Of a DNA stretch of 64,000 nucleotides, positions 41,202 to 50,796 are shown piece after piece. Both the position numbers and the translations under genes were made by a program. The number at the start of each line of letters is the position of its first letter. The stretch's first letter is position 1. Under the pieces are notes generated by a model. The model was given only the letters and a program-made list of their open reading frames with translations, was not told where the DNA came from and did no database searches. Where the stretch lies: NCBI RefSeq assembly GCF_031583145.1, contig NZ_CP134050.1, positions 5,073,501 through 5,137,500 on the forward strand. Direction: 5' to 3'. This DNA is from Brevibacillus brevis. GTDB lineage: Bacteria > Bacillota > Bacilli > Brevibacillales > Brevibacillaceae.

Positions 41202-42737
41202 ATGGCTGTGCTGTCCATGCGGAACCCGGCCACAGGCGAAGTACTGGGTACCGTGTCAGAAGCCACGCCCGAGCAGGTTCGCCAGACGATGAAACAGGCC
41301 CGGGCTGCCTTTGCTTCCTGGTCGGCGACTGCACTGTCGAAGCGAATCGATTACTTGGTCCGCCTGCGCCACTATTTGGTCGACCACGGCGAAAAGCTCG
41401 CTCATAAAATCAGCCAGGATACGGGAAAGGTCACCCTGGAAGCGTTCATGACCGAGATCTTCGTCACTGTCGACACGATCCGTTTTTATGAAAAGCACGC
41501 ACGCCGCATGCTTTCTCCGCAAAAGGTTCCCACCGGTCTCGTTCTGTGGCCAAAGAAATCGTACATTCACTTCAAACCCATGGGAGTTGTGGCAGTCATC
41601 TCCCCGTGGAATTATCCCTTCCAGCTGGCCGTGATTCCCGTTCTTTCCGCGCTTGTGGCGGGCAACACGGTGATTCTGAAGCCTTCCGAAGTCACCCCGG
41701 CCACTGGCATGCTCATCGAAGAGATGTTTCGGGCGGTGCCTCTGCCGGATGGCGTCGTGTCCGTACTCCACGGCGGAAGAAGCGTCGGACAGGAGCTCGT
41801 ATCCGCCCGACCTGATAAAATTTTCTTCACCGGATCGGTAGCGACGGGGAAGAAAATCATGGCGGCAGCTGCGGAGCACCTGATCCCGGTGGAGCTGGAG
41901 CTTGGCGGAAAGGACCCGATGATCGTGCTTGCGGACGCGCACTTGGAGAGAGCTGCCAATGCCGCTGTCTGGGGTGCCTTTACCAATTCCGGCCAAGTCT
42001 GTATGTCGGTTGAGCGCGTGTACGTCCACGAGAGCGTCTATCCGAAATTTTTGCAGCTCGTCACAGAAAAAGCCGCCGCTTTGCGCCAGGGCTACCCCGA
42101 CCAGGCGGAGATCGGCTCGATGACCTCTCCCCAGCAGTTAGCCATCGTGCGGGAACACGTGGCAGACGCTTTGTCCAAAGGAGCCAGGGCCGTACTCGGC
42201 GGTCAACCTCCAGCAGACGAAGACAGTCTGTTTTTGCCGCCAACCATCCTGACCGATGTCACATCCGATATGAAAGTCATGCAAGAGGAGACGTTTGGCC
42301 CGGTCCTCCCGATCATGACGTTTTCCGATGAAGAGGAAGCCGTTCGCCTCGCGAATGCATCCCCGTACGGATTGAATGCTTCCGTCTGGTCTATGGACAG
42401 GAGGCGGGCGAAAAGCATCGCAGAGCGGCTGGAGAGCGGCAATGTCTGCATCAACGACGTCATCATCAGCTACGCCAATCCCTACCTTCCCTTTGGAGGC
42501 GTCAAGCAAAGCGGCATCGGCCGGTACCGAGGTCCCTTTGGCTTGCAGGCTTTTACCCACAGCACCTCCATCATCCACGACCCCGGCACCCGAAAGCGGG
42601 AGGTCAACTGGTATCCTTACACGGAGGACCAGCGGAAGCTGTTTCTGGGCCTGACCCGACTGCTCTTCTCCCGCGACCGCAAGTGGGAGCGCGGGACGCT
42701 GGGCGCGATTTGGCGCGAGTGGAAGCGTCTTTTTTAG
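41202..42737 (+). CDS. Aldehyde dehydrogenase family protein
   Basis: A 511-residue NAD(P)-dependent aldehyde dehydrogenase. The oxyanion/active-site motifs ISPWNYPF, FTGSVATGK, VELELGGKDP (general base Glu) and NSGQVCMSVERV (nucleophile Cys) are all present. The C-terminal 35 residues are basic and hydrophobic (FLGLTRLLFSRDRKWERG), as in membrane-associated fatty aldehyde dehydrogenases. The ATG at 41202 follows AGAGAGGTGAG. The aldehyde is not identifiable from sequence. The gene ends five bases from the convergent gerA operon. Confidence 0.92.
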   Translation: MAVLSMRNPATGEVLGTVSEATPEQVRQTMKQARAAFASWSATALSKRIDYLVRLRHYLVDHGEKLAHKISQDTGKVTLEAFMTEIFVTVDTIRFYEKHARRMLSPQKVPTGLVLWPKKSYIHFKPMGVVAVISPWNYPFQLAVIPVLSALVAGNTVILKPSEVTPATGMLIEEMFRAVPLPDGVVSVLHGGRSVGQELVSARPDKIFFTGSVATGKKIMAAAAEHLIPVELELGGKDPMIVLADAHLERAANAAVWGAFTNSGQVCMSVERVYVHESVYPKFLQLVTEKAAALRQGYPDQAEIGSMTSPQQLAIVREHVADALSKGARAVLGGQPPADEDSLFLPPTILTDVTSDMKVMQEETFGPVLPIMTFSDEEEAVRLANASPYGLNASVWSMDRRRAKSIAERLESGNVCINDVIISYANPYLPFGGVKQSGIGRYRGPFGLQAFTHSTSIIHDPGTRKREVNWYPYTEDQRKLFLGLTRLLFSRDRKWERGTLGAIWREWKRLF

Positions 42738-42741
42738 TCGA

Positions 42742-43851
42742 TCAGTCGAGCGTTCCGAATCCAACGATTTCCAAGCCGACGTGGACGTCGATTCCGGCCT
42801 TTTGGTACAGCTTCAGCCCAATGTCCCGGCTCCATTTCCCACGATATTGCCGCCGGAAGCTTTCCTCCAATTGGGCCGGATCGATCCCCGCCTTTTGAAA
42901 CCGCTTGAGTGTTGCCAGCGCTTCTTTTTTAAATTGGCCTTCCAGCTGTTTCTTCAGCGTCTCCATTTCCCCATCGTTGTCCAGCCGCTTCGTTCCGGTA
43001 TAGCCGACAAGAGTAACCCGGTATTCGAGGTTGATGTGGAGCTCCGGTTTTTCGAGGCTCCCTTTGCTTCTGACCCTTCCCTTGGACCAGACGAAATCCA
43101 GCACGATTTGTTCCTTTTTTCCGTCAGCAGGCAGCTCGAAGCTCATGCGAGGGAGCCGCTTTCTGCCGATGACCGCCTGAACCAGCTTGCCTTCCCGCTG
43201 GGTCATCGTATCGATCATCTTGTCCCCGCGGAAGAGAGCTGCTTTGTCTACAAAGATATCCTCTGTGTGCTTTACCAGGTAGGGCATGTTCGGATCACAA
43301 ACTCCGCTCGTCGTCATGAAAATGTAATCCTTGATGGTCGTAAAAGAAGAAAAAGCCGTTTCTACACGGGGTCGCAACAGATCGTTCAAGTAGGTGTTCA
43401 GCTCCGGCTTGTGCTGGTAGTTACCGCGAACGACATCCTCTGCCCGTCCTTTGACGATCGCCACGAATACATTCTCCCCGACGATCGGATTGCGGTACAA
43501 ATCCATCAATACTTTGCCGAGCCCTACCTTGCGCGCGTACTCTTCGCTGAACAGGACCACGCGCAGCTGGGAGAGCGACATCGTCCTCTCCGCCATGCTG
43601 GAGAGCTTGAGGATCGCTTCACTCGTCACCGTTGCCACCGTCGAATACGTCTGGGTCATTTCTTTCGAACGGCTGGACGGAACCGGTATGGACACGCTCA
43701 CCTGCACATTCTTGTCGCCACTGTAATCGTAGCCGATGACACCGATCATCGCCATGTCTTCGAGCGATGGCGTCTCGTACTCCGACGCACAGCCTGCGAG
43801 GACCACCATCACGGCCAAAGCCAGCGCTGCGAAGAGGCCTACTCTCCTCAT
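42742..43851 (-). CDS. gerAC: Ger(x)C family germinant receptor lipoprotein
   Basis: A 369-residue GerAC-type lipoprotein. The signal ends in the lipobox VLAGCAS, followed by DMAMIGVIGYDYSG and RVVLFSEEYARKVG, hallmarks of the family. It is the third component of a spore inner-membrane germinant receptor. Its ATG overlaps the gerAB stop by ATGA, and a GGAGGCGAGG site precedes it. The cognate germinant cannot be deduced. Confidence 0.95.
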   Translation of the reverse strand: MRRVGLFAALALAVMVVLAGCASEYETPSLEDMAMIGVIGYDYSGDKNVQVSVSIPVPSSRSKEMTQTYSTVATVTSEAILKLSSMAERTMSLSQLRVVLFSEEYARKVGLGKVLMDLYRNPIVGENVFVAIVKGRAEDVVRGNYQHKPELNTYLNDLLRPRVETAFSSFTTIKDYIFMTTSGVCDPNMPYLVKHTEDIFVDKAALFRGDKMIDTMTQREGKLVQAVIGRKRLPRMSFELPADGKKEQIVLDFVWSKGRVRSKGSLEKPELHINLEYRVTLVGYTGTKRLDNDGEMETLKKQLEGQFKKEALATLKRFQKAGIDPAQLEESFRRQYRGKWSRDIGLKLYQKAGIDVHVGLEIVGFGTLD

Positions 43852-44936
43852 GCAGCCTCGCCTCCGCTTCGGCTGCGGACGGCATGGACCAGCAGCAAGA
43901 AAACGGGCCAAAGTATCACCGTGTACCCCATATAGACGTTGACCTTGTCAAACAAGAACTGCTGGAACTGGAGAGGGAGCGGACCGCGAATCATGAAATA
44001 CGCGATGGTAGCCGGCAGCAGCAGATGCCACCACTTCCTTTTGCCGCTCCATTCCTCGATCCCTCTGCGAGCCACCCACAAGTAGGCGGTACTCGTGCTC
44101 AAGACGAGAAAAACCCACAAGCCTACACCCAGATTTTCCATCCGCTCCAGGAACGACAGCTCGACAGCCTTGAACAGATTGAGGATCGGGTAAATCAAAT
44201 GCTCCATCTCCCACACGGAAAAATAGGCCACGCTGGTGAGCAGGATGACGACGTAAAACGCGACGACCAGCCAAACGCCGATGAGGGCGTCGCGCAACGC
44301 CTTGCTCTTCTTTTGGATAAATGGATAGTAAAAGAGCAAAAGCTCGTATCCGAACATGCTGGTAGACGATTGGTGCAAAGCGTGGAGCACATCGGATAAA
44401 GTAGTATTGAACAAAGGAAAGATGTGCATGATTCCGCCTTTGATATATCCCCATTGCAGCAAGTACACCATCCATCCGGTAAAAAAGAAGGAAATCAGGC
44501 AAAAGCGGGCAACGAGCTTGATCCCTCCATTCGTGATGTAGATCATGACCAAAGACAATCCGAGCAGTGGCAATGTGACTGTTTCGTTGCTAAGCATGGA
44601 GGTTTGCGCGAGCCTGACATACCCCGAATTGGCTGCCGCAACGTTCAGCGTGGCGTAAGCGATGACGAGGATGTTGACAAGCCTCCCCAGCCATTTTCCC
44701 AGCAGCTTTTCATTGATGACGTACAGGGAATCATCCGGGTAACGCGAGCACAGCGCATTCATGGGATAGAGCGTCAACGTCACGAGCACACCCAAAATAA
44801 ATGGAAGCCACCACTGGTTGTACCCCATCGCGCTGACCGAGTGGGACAGCATAAGCAGATTGACCCCGATGCACGTATTCAGCACCAGGCCAATCACATG
44901 ATACGGGTTGAGGTTTTCGATCTTCGCCTGGTCCAT
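43848..44936 (-). CDS. gerAB: GerAB/GerBB-type germinant receptor permease subunit
   Basis: A 362-residue, ten-helix protein of the endospore germination permease family. Seen are NPYHVIGLVLNTCIGVNLLML, the SRYPDDSLYVINEKLLGK loop and FGYELLLFYYPF. It binds the germinant in known receptors. The ATG at 44936 follows GAGGAGTAGGTTTG, 6 bases after gerAA. Coupled to gerAC downstream. Confidence 0.95.
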   Translation of the reverse strand: MDQAKIENLNPYHVIGLVLNTCIGVNLLMLSHSVSAMGYNQWWLPFILGVLVTLTLYPMNALCSRYPDDSLYVINEKLLGKWLGRLVNILVIAYATLNVAAANSGYVRLAQTSMLSNETVTLPLLGLSLVMIYITNGGIKLVARFCLISFFFTGWMVYLLQWGYIKGGIMHIFPLFNTTLSDVLHALHQSSTSMFGYELLLFYYPFIQKKSKALRDALIGVWLVVAFYVVILLTSVAYFSVWEMEHLIYPILNLFKAVELSFLERMENLGVGLWVFLVLSTSTAYLWVARRGIEEWSGKRKWWHLLLPATIAYFMIRGPLPLQFQQFLFDKVNVYMGYTVILWPVFLLLVHAVRSRSGGEAA

Positions 44937-44941
44937 CAAAC

Positions 44942-46432
44942 CTACTCCTCGCCAACCGGCCTCACTTTTTTGCGTTTTGCCCGGGACATGGTATTGCGGT
45001 AAAGCATATAAATAAGCGGCACCCGAACCAGACCATTCAACATATCCGTCCACTTTCGCGGAACCCCGGCGGTCATGTACGGAGTACCGAGTGAAGTCAA
45101 ATCCAGCAGATGTGCAAAGAGAAACGCCAGCATCAGAAATTGTCCGTACATGCCCAGTAAGCCTGCGATGAGGATGAAGGCGTACCGTACGAGCCGGATC
45201 GCATTGCTCATGAGGAAGTTGGGAGGCACGAACGAGAGCAAGGCGGAAACCGATACGAGAACAATCAGGATATTGCTGGCAAGCCCCGCCTGAACGGATG
45301 CCGTCCCGATGACGATACCGCCTACGATGCCGATCGTCTGCCCGATTTTGGTCGGCATCCGGATCCCGGCTTCCCGCAAGATCTCGATGATCAGTTCCAT
45401 GATCATCACTTCGACTACGGGCGGAAAAGGCACCCTGCTTCGCGATTCGGAAAGGATGGTGAGCAAGGCGGGCGGGAGCATCTCGGGATGGTACGTGAGA
45501 ACGGACACGTAGCTGGACGTCAGCAAGATGGTAATGAACAGGCCGAAAAACCGAATCATCCGCAGCAAACTGGCTGTCGACCAGCGATTGTAAAAGTCTT
45601 CGGGACTGCTGAACAGCTCCAGGAAGGACGAAGGACAAATCGCCGCGTCCGGGCTTCCATTCAAAAGCACGACAATTCTTCCATCGAGGAGAGCAGCGGT
45701 GGCGTTATCCGGGCGGTTGGTCAATCCGAACTGGGGAAAAGGCGAGTACGGCTTGTCCTCCAGCATTTGCTTGAGCACCGGCATCCCGACAAAGCCATGA
45801 TACTCCACATTTTGGATCCGTCTTTTCACCCGCTCCACGTTTTCCGGATTAGCGATGTCCTCCATGTAGATGACAGCCACGCGATTGTGCGTCTCCGTGC
45901 CGATCGTGCTCGCGGCGACTTTCAAGTAGGGCGAAGCGATCCTGCGGCGCAGTAGCGACAAATTGATTTCCAGCATTTCCACAAAGGAGTCTTGCGGGCC
46001 GAGAACAGTGGACTCATTTTCCGATTGGGAAATGTTGCGATGCTCGACTTGGAAAGTATTGACCTGCAAAATGAGATTCCGGTCAAGAAAAAACAGGATG
46101 GTATGGCCCCTTAGCAAATTATTCAGCAAGGGGGTAAGGTCCTCCGAATTGTGCGGCTGGGCGAGAGGCAGCACTTCCAGCGGATGCCGGCCGTCAGACC
46201 GCTGCAGCGGGAGGAGAATCGTATCGTAGATCTGGTTCTTGTCCACCATCGTATCCAGATAAAACACGTGAACGCTCTCGCCATTCATCTTCAAATCCAA
46301 ACTGCTGAGATCGTCCACGTCCTCCAGCTGATCTTTCACACGCTCAGGAGTGATCGTGCTGCCGTACCTTTGCTGCTTGCTGTTTCCTTGCGAGGCGCGC
46401 ACCTTTTCGACCTGTTGTCTCCACCACTCCAT
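44942..46432 (-). CDS. gerAA: GerAA/GerKA-type germinant receptor A subunit
   Basis: A 496-residue A subunit. The soluble N-terminal region (SSLDLKMNGESVHVFYLDTM, ILFFLDRN) is followed by about five membrane helices in the C-terminal half and the conserved SRSRVPFPPVVEVMIMEL. The frame is open up to 46600, but I start at ATG 46432 after AAGGTGAAGCCG because the resulting length is typical and the upstream codons run into a dispersed repeat. It heads the gerAA-gerAB-gerAC operon. Confidence 0.92.
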   Translation of the reverse strand: MEWWRQQVEKVRASQGNSKQQRYGSTITPERVKDQLEDVDDLSSLDLKMNGESVHVFYLDTMVDKNQIYDTILLPLQRSDGRHPLEVLPLAQPHNSEDLTPLLNNLLRGHTILFFLDRNLILQVNTFQVEHRNISQSENESTVLGPQDSFVEMLEINLSLLRRRIASPYLKVAASTIGTETHNRVAVIYMEDIANPENVERVKRRIQNVEYHGFVGMPVLKQMLEDKPYSPFPQFGLTNRPDNATAALLDGRIVVLLNGSPDAAICPSSFLELFSSPEDFYNRWSTASLLRMIRFFGLFITILLTSSYVSVLTYHPEMLPPALLTILSESRSRVPFPPVVEVMIMELIIEILREAGIRMPTKIGQTIGIVGGIVIGTASVQAGLASNILIVLVSVSALLSFVPPNFLMSNAIRLVRYAFILIAGLLGMYGQFLMLAFLFAHLLDLTSLGTPYMTAGVPRKWTDMLNGLVRVPLIYMLYRNTMSRAKRKKVRPVGEE

Positions 46433-46547
46433 CGGCTTCACCTTGGAACCCCCGACCTTTTTTGGAAATTCATTCTTACTGTTCCCTGCCACGGCGTCTT
46501 TATCCAGAGGGGACGAGCTTCTCAGGTGCTCGATCTCCCCGACAAAG

Positions 46548-46672
46548 GGATATTTCCGGGGCAGCGGCGCTCCGGCAGTTCGAAATCCTGGATACGCCAT
46601 GCTTTTATGGCGGAGCTACGGCTGCTCTTATACTGGATAGAAATTGTATACATTCCTATCTGTACAAAAAAG
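46548..46672. repeat. Dispersed intergenic repeat, copy 2
   Basis: Matches 16658-16778. The best conserved blocks are TGGCGGAGC, CTGGATAGAAAT, ATTCCT and a terminal A run next to a terminator. Both copies sit upstream of a minus-strand operon (here gerA) and directly after the terminator of the preceding minus-strand gene (here ribH). Confidence 0.6.
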
Positions 46673-46690
46673 GACGCACATGGCGTCCTG
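46665..46690 (-). terminator. Terminator of the riboflavin operon
   Basis: On the minus strand GGACGC-CATGT-GCGTCC, then TTTTTTGT. It lies 33 bases past the ribH stop. Confidence 0.8.
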
Positions 46691-46722
46691 TCGTGTCTCT
46701 CTATCCTTTTTTGCTCTGCGGT

Positions 46723-47187
46723 TTACGCGAACTGCTTGCTGAGATTCGCCATCTCGATTGCAGCGGCAGCAGCTTCCCAGCCTTTGTTGCCGGCCTTGGT
46801 CCCGGCCCGCTCGATGGCTTGCTCGATGGAATCCGTCGTCAGCACACCGAAGATCACCGGGATTCCTGTCGACAGCGAAAGTGCCGCTACGCCTTTGGCG
46901 GTCTCGCTGCACACGTAATCGAAGTGCGGGGTCGCTCCGCGAATGACGGCTCCGAGCGTCACTACGGCGTCGTAGCGGCCCGACTCCGCCATTTTCTTTG
47001 CGATGAGGGGAATCTCAAATGCCCCCGGCACCCACGCCACGTCGACGTTTTCCTCCTCGACTCCGTGGCGTTTCAGCGCGTCAAGAGCCCCTCCCACCAG
47101 CTTGCCGACGATAAATTCGTTGAACCGTCCCGCTACGATTCCCACGCGCAGTCCCGTCCCTACCAGATGTCCTTCGAATGTTTTCAT
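46723..47187 (-). CDS. ribH: 6,7-dimethyl-8-ribityllumazine synthase
   Basis: A 154-residue lumazine synthase that joins 5-amino-6-ribitylaminouracil with 3,4-dihydroxy-2-butanone 4-phosphate. Typical segments are [41 protein letters not shown] and a catalytic His in the latter. The ATG at 47187 follows AAGGAGCGGATCAGAC. It is the last gene of the rib operon. Confidence 0.97.
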   Translation of the reverse strand: MKTFEGHLVGTGLRVGIVAGRFNEFIVGKLVGGALDALKRHGVEEENVDVAWVPGAFEIPLIAKKMAESGRYDAVVTLGAVIRGATPHFDYVCSETAKGVAALSLSTGIPVIFGVLTTDSIEQAIERAGTKAGNKGWEAAAAAIEMANLSKQFA

Positions 47188-47201
47188 GTCTGATCCGCTC
47201 C

Positions 47202-48401
47202 TTATCGATGTAAGTGAAGCAGGTGTCCCAGCTTCTCTTGTTTCGTAGCCAAATATTTGCGGTTGTGCTTATGCTCCGGCATTTGAAGGGGCACCCGCTC
47301 CTCGACCTTTAGCCCATAGCCGTCCAGCCCCCGTATTTTCCGGGGATTGTTGGTCAAAAGGCGCATCCGCCGAACACCCAGATCGCGCAAGATTTGAGCC
47401 CCGATGCCATAGTCTCGCAGGTCCGCCGGAAAGCCCAGCCTTTCATTCGCTTCGACCGTATCCAGACCTTCTTCCTGGAGCTTGTAGGCGCGCAGCTTGT
47501 TGATCAGTCCGATCCCGCGGCCTTCCTGGCGCATGTACAGGAGCACGCCGCGTCCTTCCGCCTCGATTTGCTCCAGAGCCGCATGCAGCTGCGGGCCGCA
47601 ATCGCACCGATGCGAGCCGAACACATCACCCGTCAGGCATTCGGAATGCACGCGCACGAGGATTTGTTCCTGCAAAGAAATGTCTCCCTTGATCAGGGCC
47701 ACATGCTCCTTGCCATCCAGCTCATTGGTGTAGGCGGCGATGCGAAAATCTCCGTACGCCGTAGGCAGCTGGACCTCGATCTCCTTTTTCACCAGCGATT
47801 CCTTCGCCATCCGATAGCGGATGAGATCGGCGATCGTAATCAGCTTCAGGTCAAACCGCTGTGCGATTTCCTGCAGCTGCGGAAGGCGCGCCATGGAGCC
47901 GTCTTCATTCATGATTTCGCAGATGACGCCGGCAGGTGCAGCCCCGGCCAAATGCGCCAGGTCGACCGCTGCTTCGGTGTGCCCCGCTCTGCGCAGGACT
48001 CCGCCCGTTCTTGCAATCAGCGGAAAGATGTGGCCCGGGCGCCGAAAATCTTCGGCAGTCCGGCTCTCGTCGAGCATCGCGAGCACCGTTTGGGACCTTT
48101 CGTGGGCCGAGATGCCCGTATGCGTGCTTCTCTCGTCAATGGAAACGGTAAAAGCCGTGCCCTGCTTGTCCGTATTGTCCTCGACCATCGGCCGCAGCCC
48201 CAGGCAAGCTGCACGCTCCTCTGTCACCGGAACGCAGACCAGCCCTCTGCCGTGAGTCACCATGAAGTTGATCATATCCGGGGTAGCCGCTTCCGCGAGG
48301 CAGACGAAATCCCCTTCGTTTTCACGATCCTCGTCGTCGACGACGATCACTGCCTTGCCCAGACGCAAATCTTCCAAAGCTGCTTCTATGCTGTCAAACA
48401 T
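47202..48401 (-). CDS. ribBA: Bifunctional DHBP synthase / GTP cyclohydrolase II
   Basis: A 399-residue fusion. The N-terminal half is 3,4-dihydroxy-2-butanone 4-phosphate synthase ([31 protein letters not shown]). The C-terminal half is GTP cyclohydrolase II with the zinc-binding [14 protein letters not shown] and the [10 protein letters not shown] motif. It supplies both riboflavin precursors. The ATG at 48401 follows CGAGGAGGGAGATTGG. Third gene of the operon. Confidence 0.97.
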   Translation of the reverse strand: MFDSIEAALEDLRLGKAVIVVDDEDRENEGDFVCLAEAATPDMINFMVTHGRGLVCVPVTEERAACLGLRPMVEDNTDKQGTAFTVSIDERSTHTGISAHERSQTVLAMLDESRTAEDFRRPGHIFPLIARTGGVLRRAGHTEAAVDLAHLAGAAPAGVICEIMNEDGSMARLPQLQEIAQRFDLKLITIADLIRYRMAKESLVKKEIEVQLPTAYGDFRIAAYTNELDGKEHVALIKGDISLQEQILVRVHSECLTGDVFGSHRCDCGPQLHAALEQIEAEGRGVLLYMRQEGRGIGLINKLRAYKLQEEGLDTVEANERLGFPADLRDYGIGAQILRDLGVRRMRLLTNNPRKIRGLDGYGLKVEERVPLQMPEHKHNRKYLATKQEKLGHLLHLHR

Positions 48402-48419
48402 CCAATCTCCCTCCTCGAC

Positions 48420-49085
48420 TTAGACAAATCCGTTTTCCTGCAAAAACGCCAGGCTCAGCTTCGCCGGCTGCTCATGCACTCCGCCCGACTCCCGTGTTCG
48501 CCATCCCAGCAGACGCTCGACGTATTTGCCGATAACGTCGGCCTCCAGGTTTACCTGATCCCCGACCTTTCGATCCCGCAGACTCGTCTCCGCCAGCGTG
48601 TGGGGAATGATCGAGACTGAAAAGCTGCTGTCATCGACATCCACCACCGTCAGGCTAATGCCGTCGATGCAGATGGAGCCTCGCGGGATGACGTATTTCA
48701 AAAGAGACGGATCGGCTGCGATGCGAAACAGGACCGCATTGGCGTGTGACTGCCGGGCCGAGACCGTCCCGGTGCCGTCCACATGCCCGGAGACGATGTG
48801 CCCTCCAAACCGGTCGCCCAGGCGCATCGCCCGCTCCAGATTGACGCGCTGTCCCTGTCTCAGCTGGCGCAGGCTGGTTTTGTTCATCGTCTCCGGCATG
48901 ACATCTACCGTGAAATGCCGGGATGTAAAGGAGGTAACCGTGAGACAGATGCCATTCACCGCGATGCTGTCGCCCGTTTTCACGCCTTCGAGCACTCTTT
49001 GGGCGCTAATGACGAGCCGGCTCGCCTCGCCGCTGCCTGTCATGGCCTCCAGTACCCCCAATTCCTCCACCAGTCCGGTAAACAT
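48420..49085 (-). CDS. ribE: Riboflavin synthase alpha chain
   Basis: A 221-residue enzyme dismutating lumazine to riboflavin. It shows the internal duplication of the family: [13 protein letters not shown] opening, [12 protein letters not shown] in the first barrel, and [12 protein letters not shown] in the second, with [14 protein letters not shown] between. The ATG at 49085 follows AAAAGGAGGGAAACAC. Second gene of the operon. Confidence 0.97.
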   Translation of the reverse strand: MFTGLVEELGVLEAMTGSGEASRLVISAQRVLEGVKTGDSIAVNGICLTVTSFTSRHFTVDVMPETMNKTSLRQLRQGQRVNLERAMRLGDRFGGHIVSGHVDGTGTVSARQSHANAVLFRIAADPSLLKYVIPRGSICIDGISLTVVDVDDSSFSVSIIPHTLAETSLRDRKVGDQVNLEADVIGKYVERLLGWRTRESGGVHEQPAKLSLAFLQENGFV

Positions 49086-49109
49086 GTGTTTCCCTCCTTT
49101 TCCGATCGG

Positions 49110-50228
49110 TCATTCCTTCTCGAGCGGTGCCGCAGTCCACTTCGGATAGCCGACGATGCGGATATCCTGTCCGTCCACTTGCTCGATGCGAATATCGGTA
49201 AGGGAAACCGCCTCCCCCATGGCCGCAAACCCAGTCCCGCCGAACGGCGTAGGGGCCTGGCTTCCGCCGACCAGCTTCAGCGAGAGGTAGCTGACCACTT
49301 TTTGAATGGCCCTCGCTCGCAGGAAGGATCCGTTCACTTCCGCCCCTCCCTCCACCAACAAGGAGGTGATTCCCCGCTCGCCCAGTCGCTGCAAAACTTC
49401 GTCCACCAGGAGCGGACCGTCCAGCGTGATCACCGTAACCCCCTCTGCTTCAAGTGCTTCCCGTTTTTCCACAGGAGATTTCTCTGTGGCAAAAATCCAG
49501 GTCGGTACGGAGCGGTCCTGCACGATACGAGCGGTCAGCGGCGTACGCAGAGCACTGTCCAAGACCACCCTCACAGGCTGTCTGCCGTACTTCTCTCCAT
49601 GCAGCCGTGCCGTCAGCTCCGGATTGTCAGCCAGCACGGTTCCCACTCCGACCAGAATGGCATCGTTCATCCTGCGCAGCTCGTGCACTTCCCCGCGCGC
49701 CGCCTCGCCGGTGATCCATCGGCTATGGCCCGTCGCCGTCGCGATTTTCCCGTCCAGCGTACTCGCCGTCTTCACCGTGACGAATGGCCGCTTGGTCTGG
49801 ATGTAGTGAAAAAAGACTTCGTTGAGCCGGAGTGCTTCCTGCTCGCAGACCCCGGCCGTCACATCTACCCCGGCCGAACGCATGAGCGCGATCCCTCTCC
49901 CCGCCACCAGCGGATTGGGGTCGAGCACCGCGACGACTGCTCTGGAGATGCCCGCCGCCACGACCGCTTCCGCGCATGGCGGGGTTCTTCCATGGTGGCT
50001 GCACGGCTCCAGCGTCACGTACAAGGTCGCATCTTTGGCCTTTTCGCCCGCCATGCGCAGCGCGTGCACCTCGGCGTGCGGCTCTCCTGCCTTCAGATGG
50101 GCTCCCATGCCGACGACCTGCCCTTCTCGCACGATGACGGCCCCGACCAGCGGATTGGGGCTCGTCTGCCCTCTCGCCGCTTGCGCCAGCTCCAGTGCCA
50201 GCGCCATGAATCGTACATCCTGTTCCAT
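49110..50228 (-). CDS. ribD: Bifunctional riboflavin deaminase/reductase
   Basis: A 372-residue two-domain enzyme. The N-terminal deaminase carries zinc ligands in HAEVHAL and PCSHHGRTPPC; the C-terminal reductase begins near residue 150 (VTVKTASTLDGKIA) and contains LVEGGAEVNGSFL. The ATG at 50228 follows GATAGGAGAGAG. It is the first gene of the rib operon and lies downstream of two FMN riboswitches. Confidence 0.97.
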   Translation of the reverse strand: MEQDVRFMALALELAQAARGQTSPNPLVGAVIVREGQVVGMGAHLKAGEPHAEVHALRMAGEKAKDATLYVTLEPCSHHGRTPPCAEAVVAAGISRAVVAVLDPNPLVAGRGIALMRSAGVDVTAGVCEQEALRLNEVFFHYIQTKRPFVTVKTASTLDGKIATATGHSRWITGEAARGEVHELRRMNDAILVGVGTVLADNPELTARLHGEKYGRQPVRVVLDSALRTPLTARIVQDRSVPTWIFATEKSPVEKREALEAEGVTVITLDGPLLVDEVLQRLGERGITSLLVEGGAEVNGSFLRARAIQKVVSYLSLKLVGGSQAPTPFGGTGFAAMGEAVSLTDIRIEQVDGQDIRIVGYPKWTAAPLEKE

Positions 50229-50258
50229 CTCTCTCTCCTATCTCTCGTGGATTCCAGC

Positions 50259-50294
50259 CAAAACAAAAAGCCCTTGAAACCTTCGTTTCAGGGC
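50259..50294 (-). terminator. Expression-platform terminator of the ribD-proximal FMN riboswitch
   Basis: On the minus strand GCCCTGAAACG-AAGG-TTTCAAGGGC, then TTTTTGTTTT. It lies between the proximal aptamer and ribD. Confidence 0.8.
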
Positions 50295-50359
50295 ATAGGG
50301 AAAGAAGCCTTGCTCCATCCGTTTTTTCGAAAAAAAACGGATGAGAAAGCGCCATCTGC

Positions 50360-50497
50360 ATCTTCTCCCATCCGGACTGTACCGTCGGCTCTGGATTTTC
50401 ACCAGATCAGTCGCCGCCCTGTCGGGTCAGCGAGTCGCGGGCTGGACGCGAGATGCGTCATCACCGCCGGTCGGGAATCTCACCCTGCCCTGAAGAT
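50360..50497 (-). ncRNA. FMN riboswitch (RFN element), ribD-proximal copy
   Basis: All conserved blocks of the FMN aptamer are present on the minus strand: ATCTTC as P1 5' arm, AGGGCAGGGTGAGATTCCCG, ACCGGCGGTGATGACG, AGCCCGCGA, a CTGATCTGGTGAAAATCCAG helix, GAGCCGACGGTACAGTC and CGGATGGGAGAAGAT closing P1. It should bind FMN and, through the terminator at 50259-50294, switch off the rib operon. Confidence 0.96.
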
Positions 50498-50552
50498 CGC
50501 TCTTATGAAGTTGCCGCTTATTCCTAGTCTACCCTCCCCGATGAAATAGTAA

Positions 50553-50579
50553 ATGCCCCGAGTCAAGGTCTCAGGGCAT
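50553..50579 (-). terminator. Weak or degenerate terminator between the two FMN riboswitches
   Basis: On the minus strand TGCCCTGAG-ACCTTGA-CTCGGGGCA, followed by ATTTACTATTTC instead of an uninterrupted U tract. It stands where the distal riboswitch should have its terminator, and the stem resembles that of the proximal platform. Confidence 0.5.
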
Positions 50580-50638
50580 CAAGAAACAAGCCTTGCTTGT
50601 ACCGTTTTTGCAAAAACGGCCAAGAGGCTATTCCAAAC

Positions 50639-50778
50639 ACCTTCTCCCATCCGGACTGTACCGTCGGCCTTGGAATTTCACCAAGTCAGTCGCTGCCCAA
50701 AAGTCAGACAGCGAGTCGCGGGCTCAGACGTGCGTTCGTCATCACCGCCGGTCGGGAATTTCACCCTACCCTGAAGGC
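50639..50778 (-). ncRNA. FMN riboswitch (RFN element), promoter-proximal copy
   Basis: A second complete FMN aptamer on the minus strand: GCCTTC/GAAGGT as P1, AGGGTAGGGTGAAATTCCCG, ACCGGCGGTGATGACG, GAGCCCGCGACTCG, the TTGGTGAAATTCCAA helix, GGCCGACGGTACAGTC and CGGATGGGAGAAGG. The core residues are identical to the first copy while stem sequences have diverged with pairing kept. It begins about 20 nt after the predicted transcription start. Confidence 0.96.
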
Positions 50779-50796
50779 TGGTATTCAGTTACGGTA

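Noticed and set aside
48783..50549. A 588-codon plus-strand frame across ribE, ribD and the riboswitch
   Set aside because: It runs antisense to two certain riboflavin genes and into a structured RNA, and has no motif of its own.
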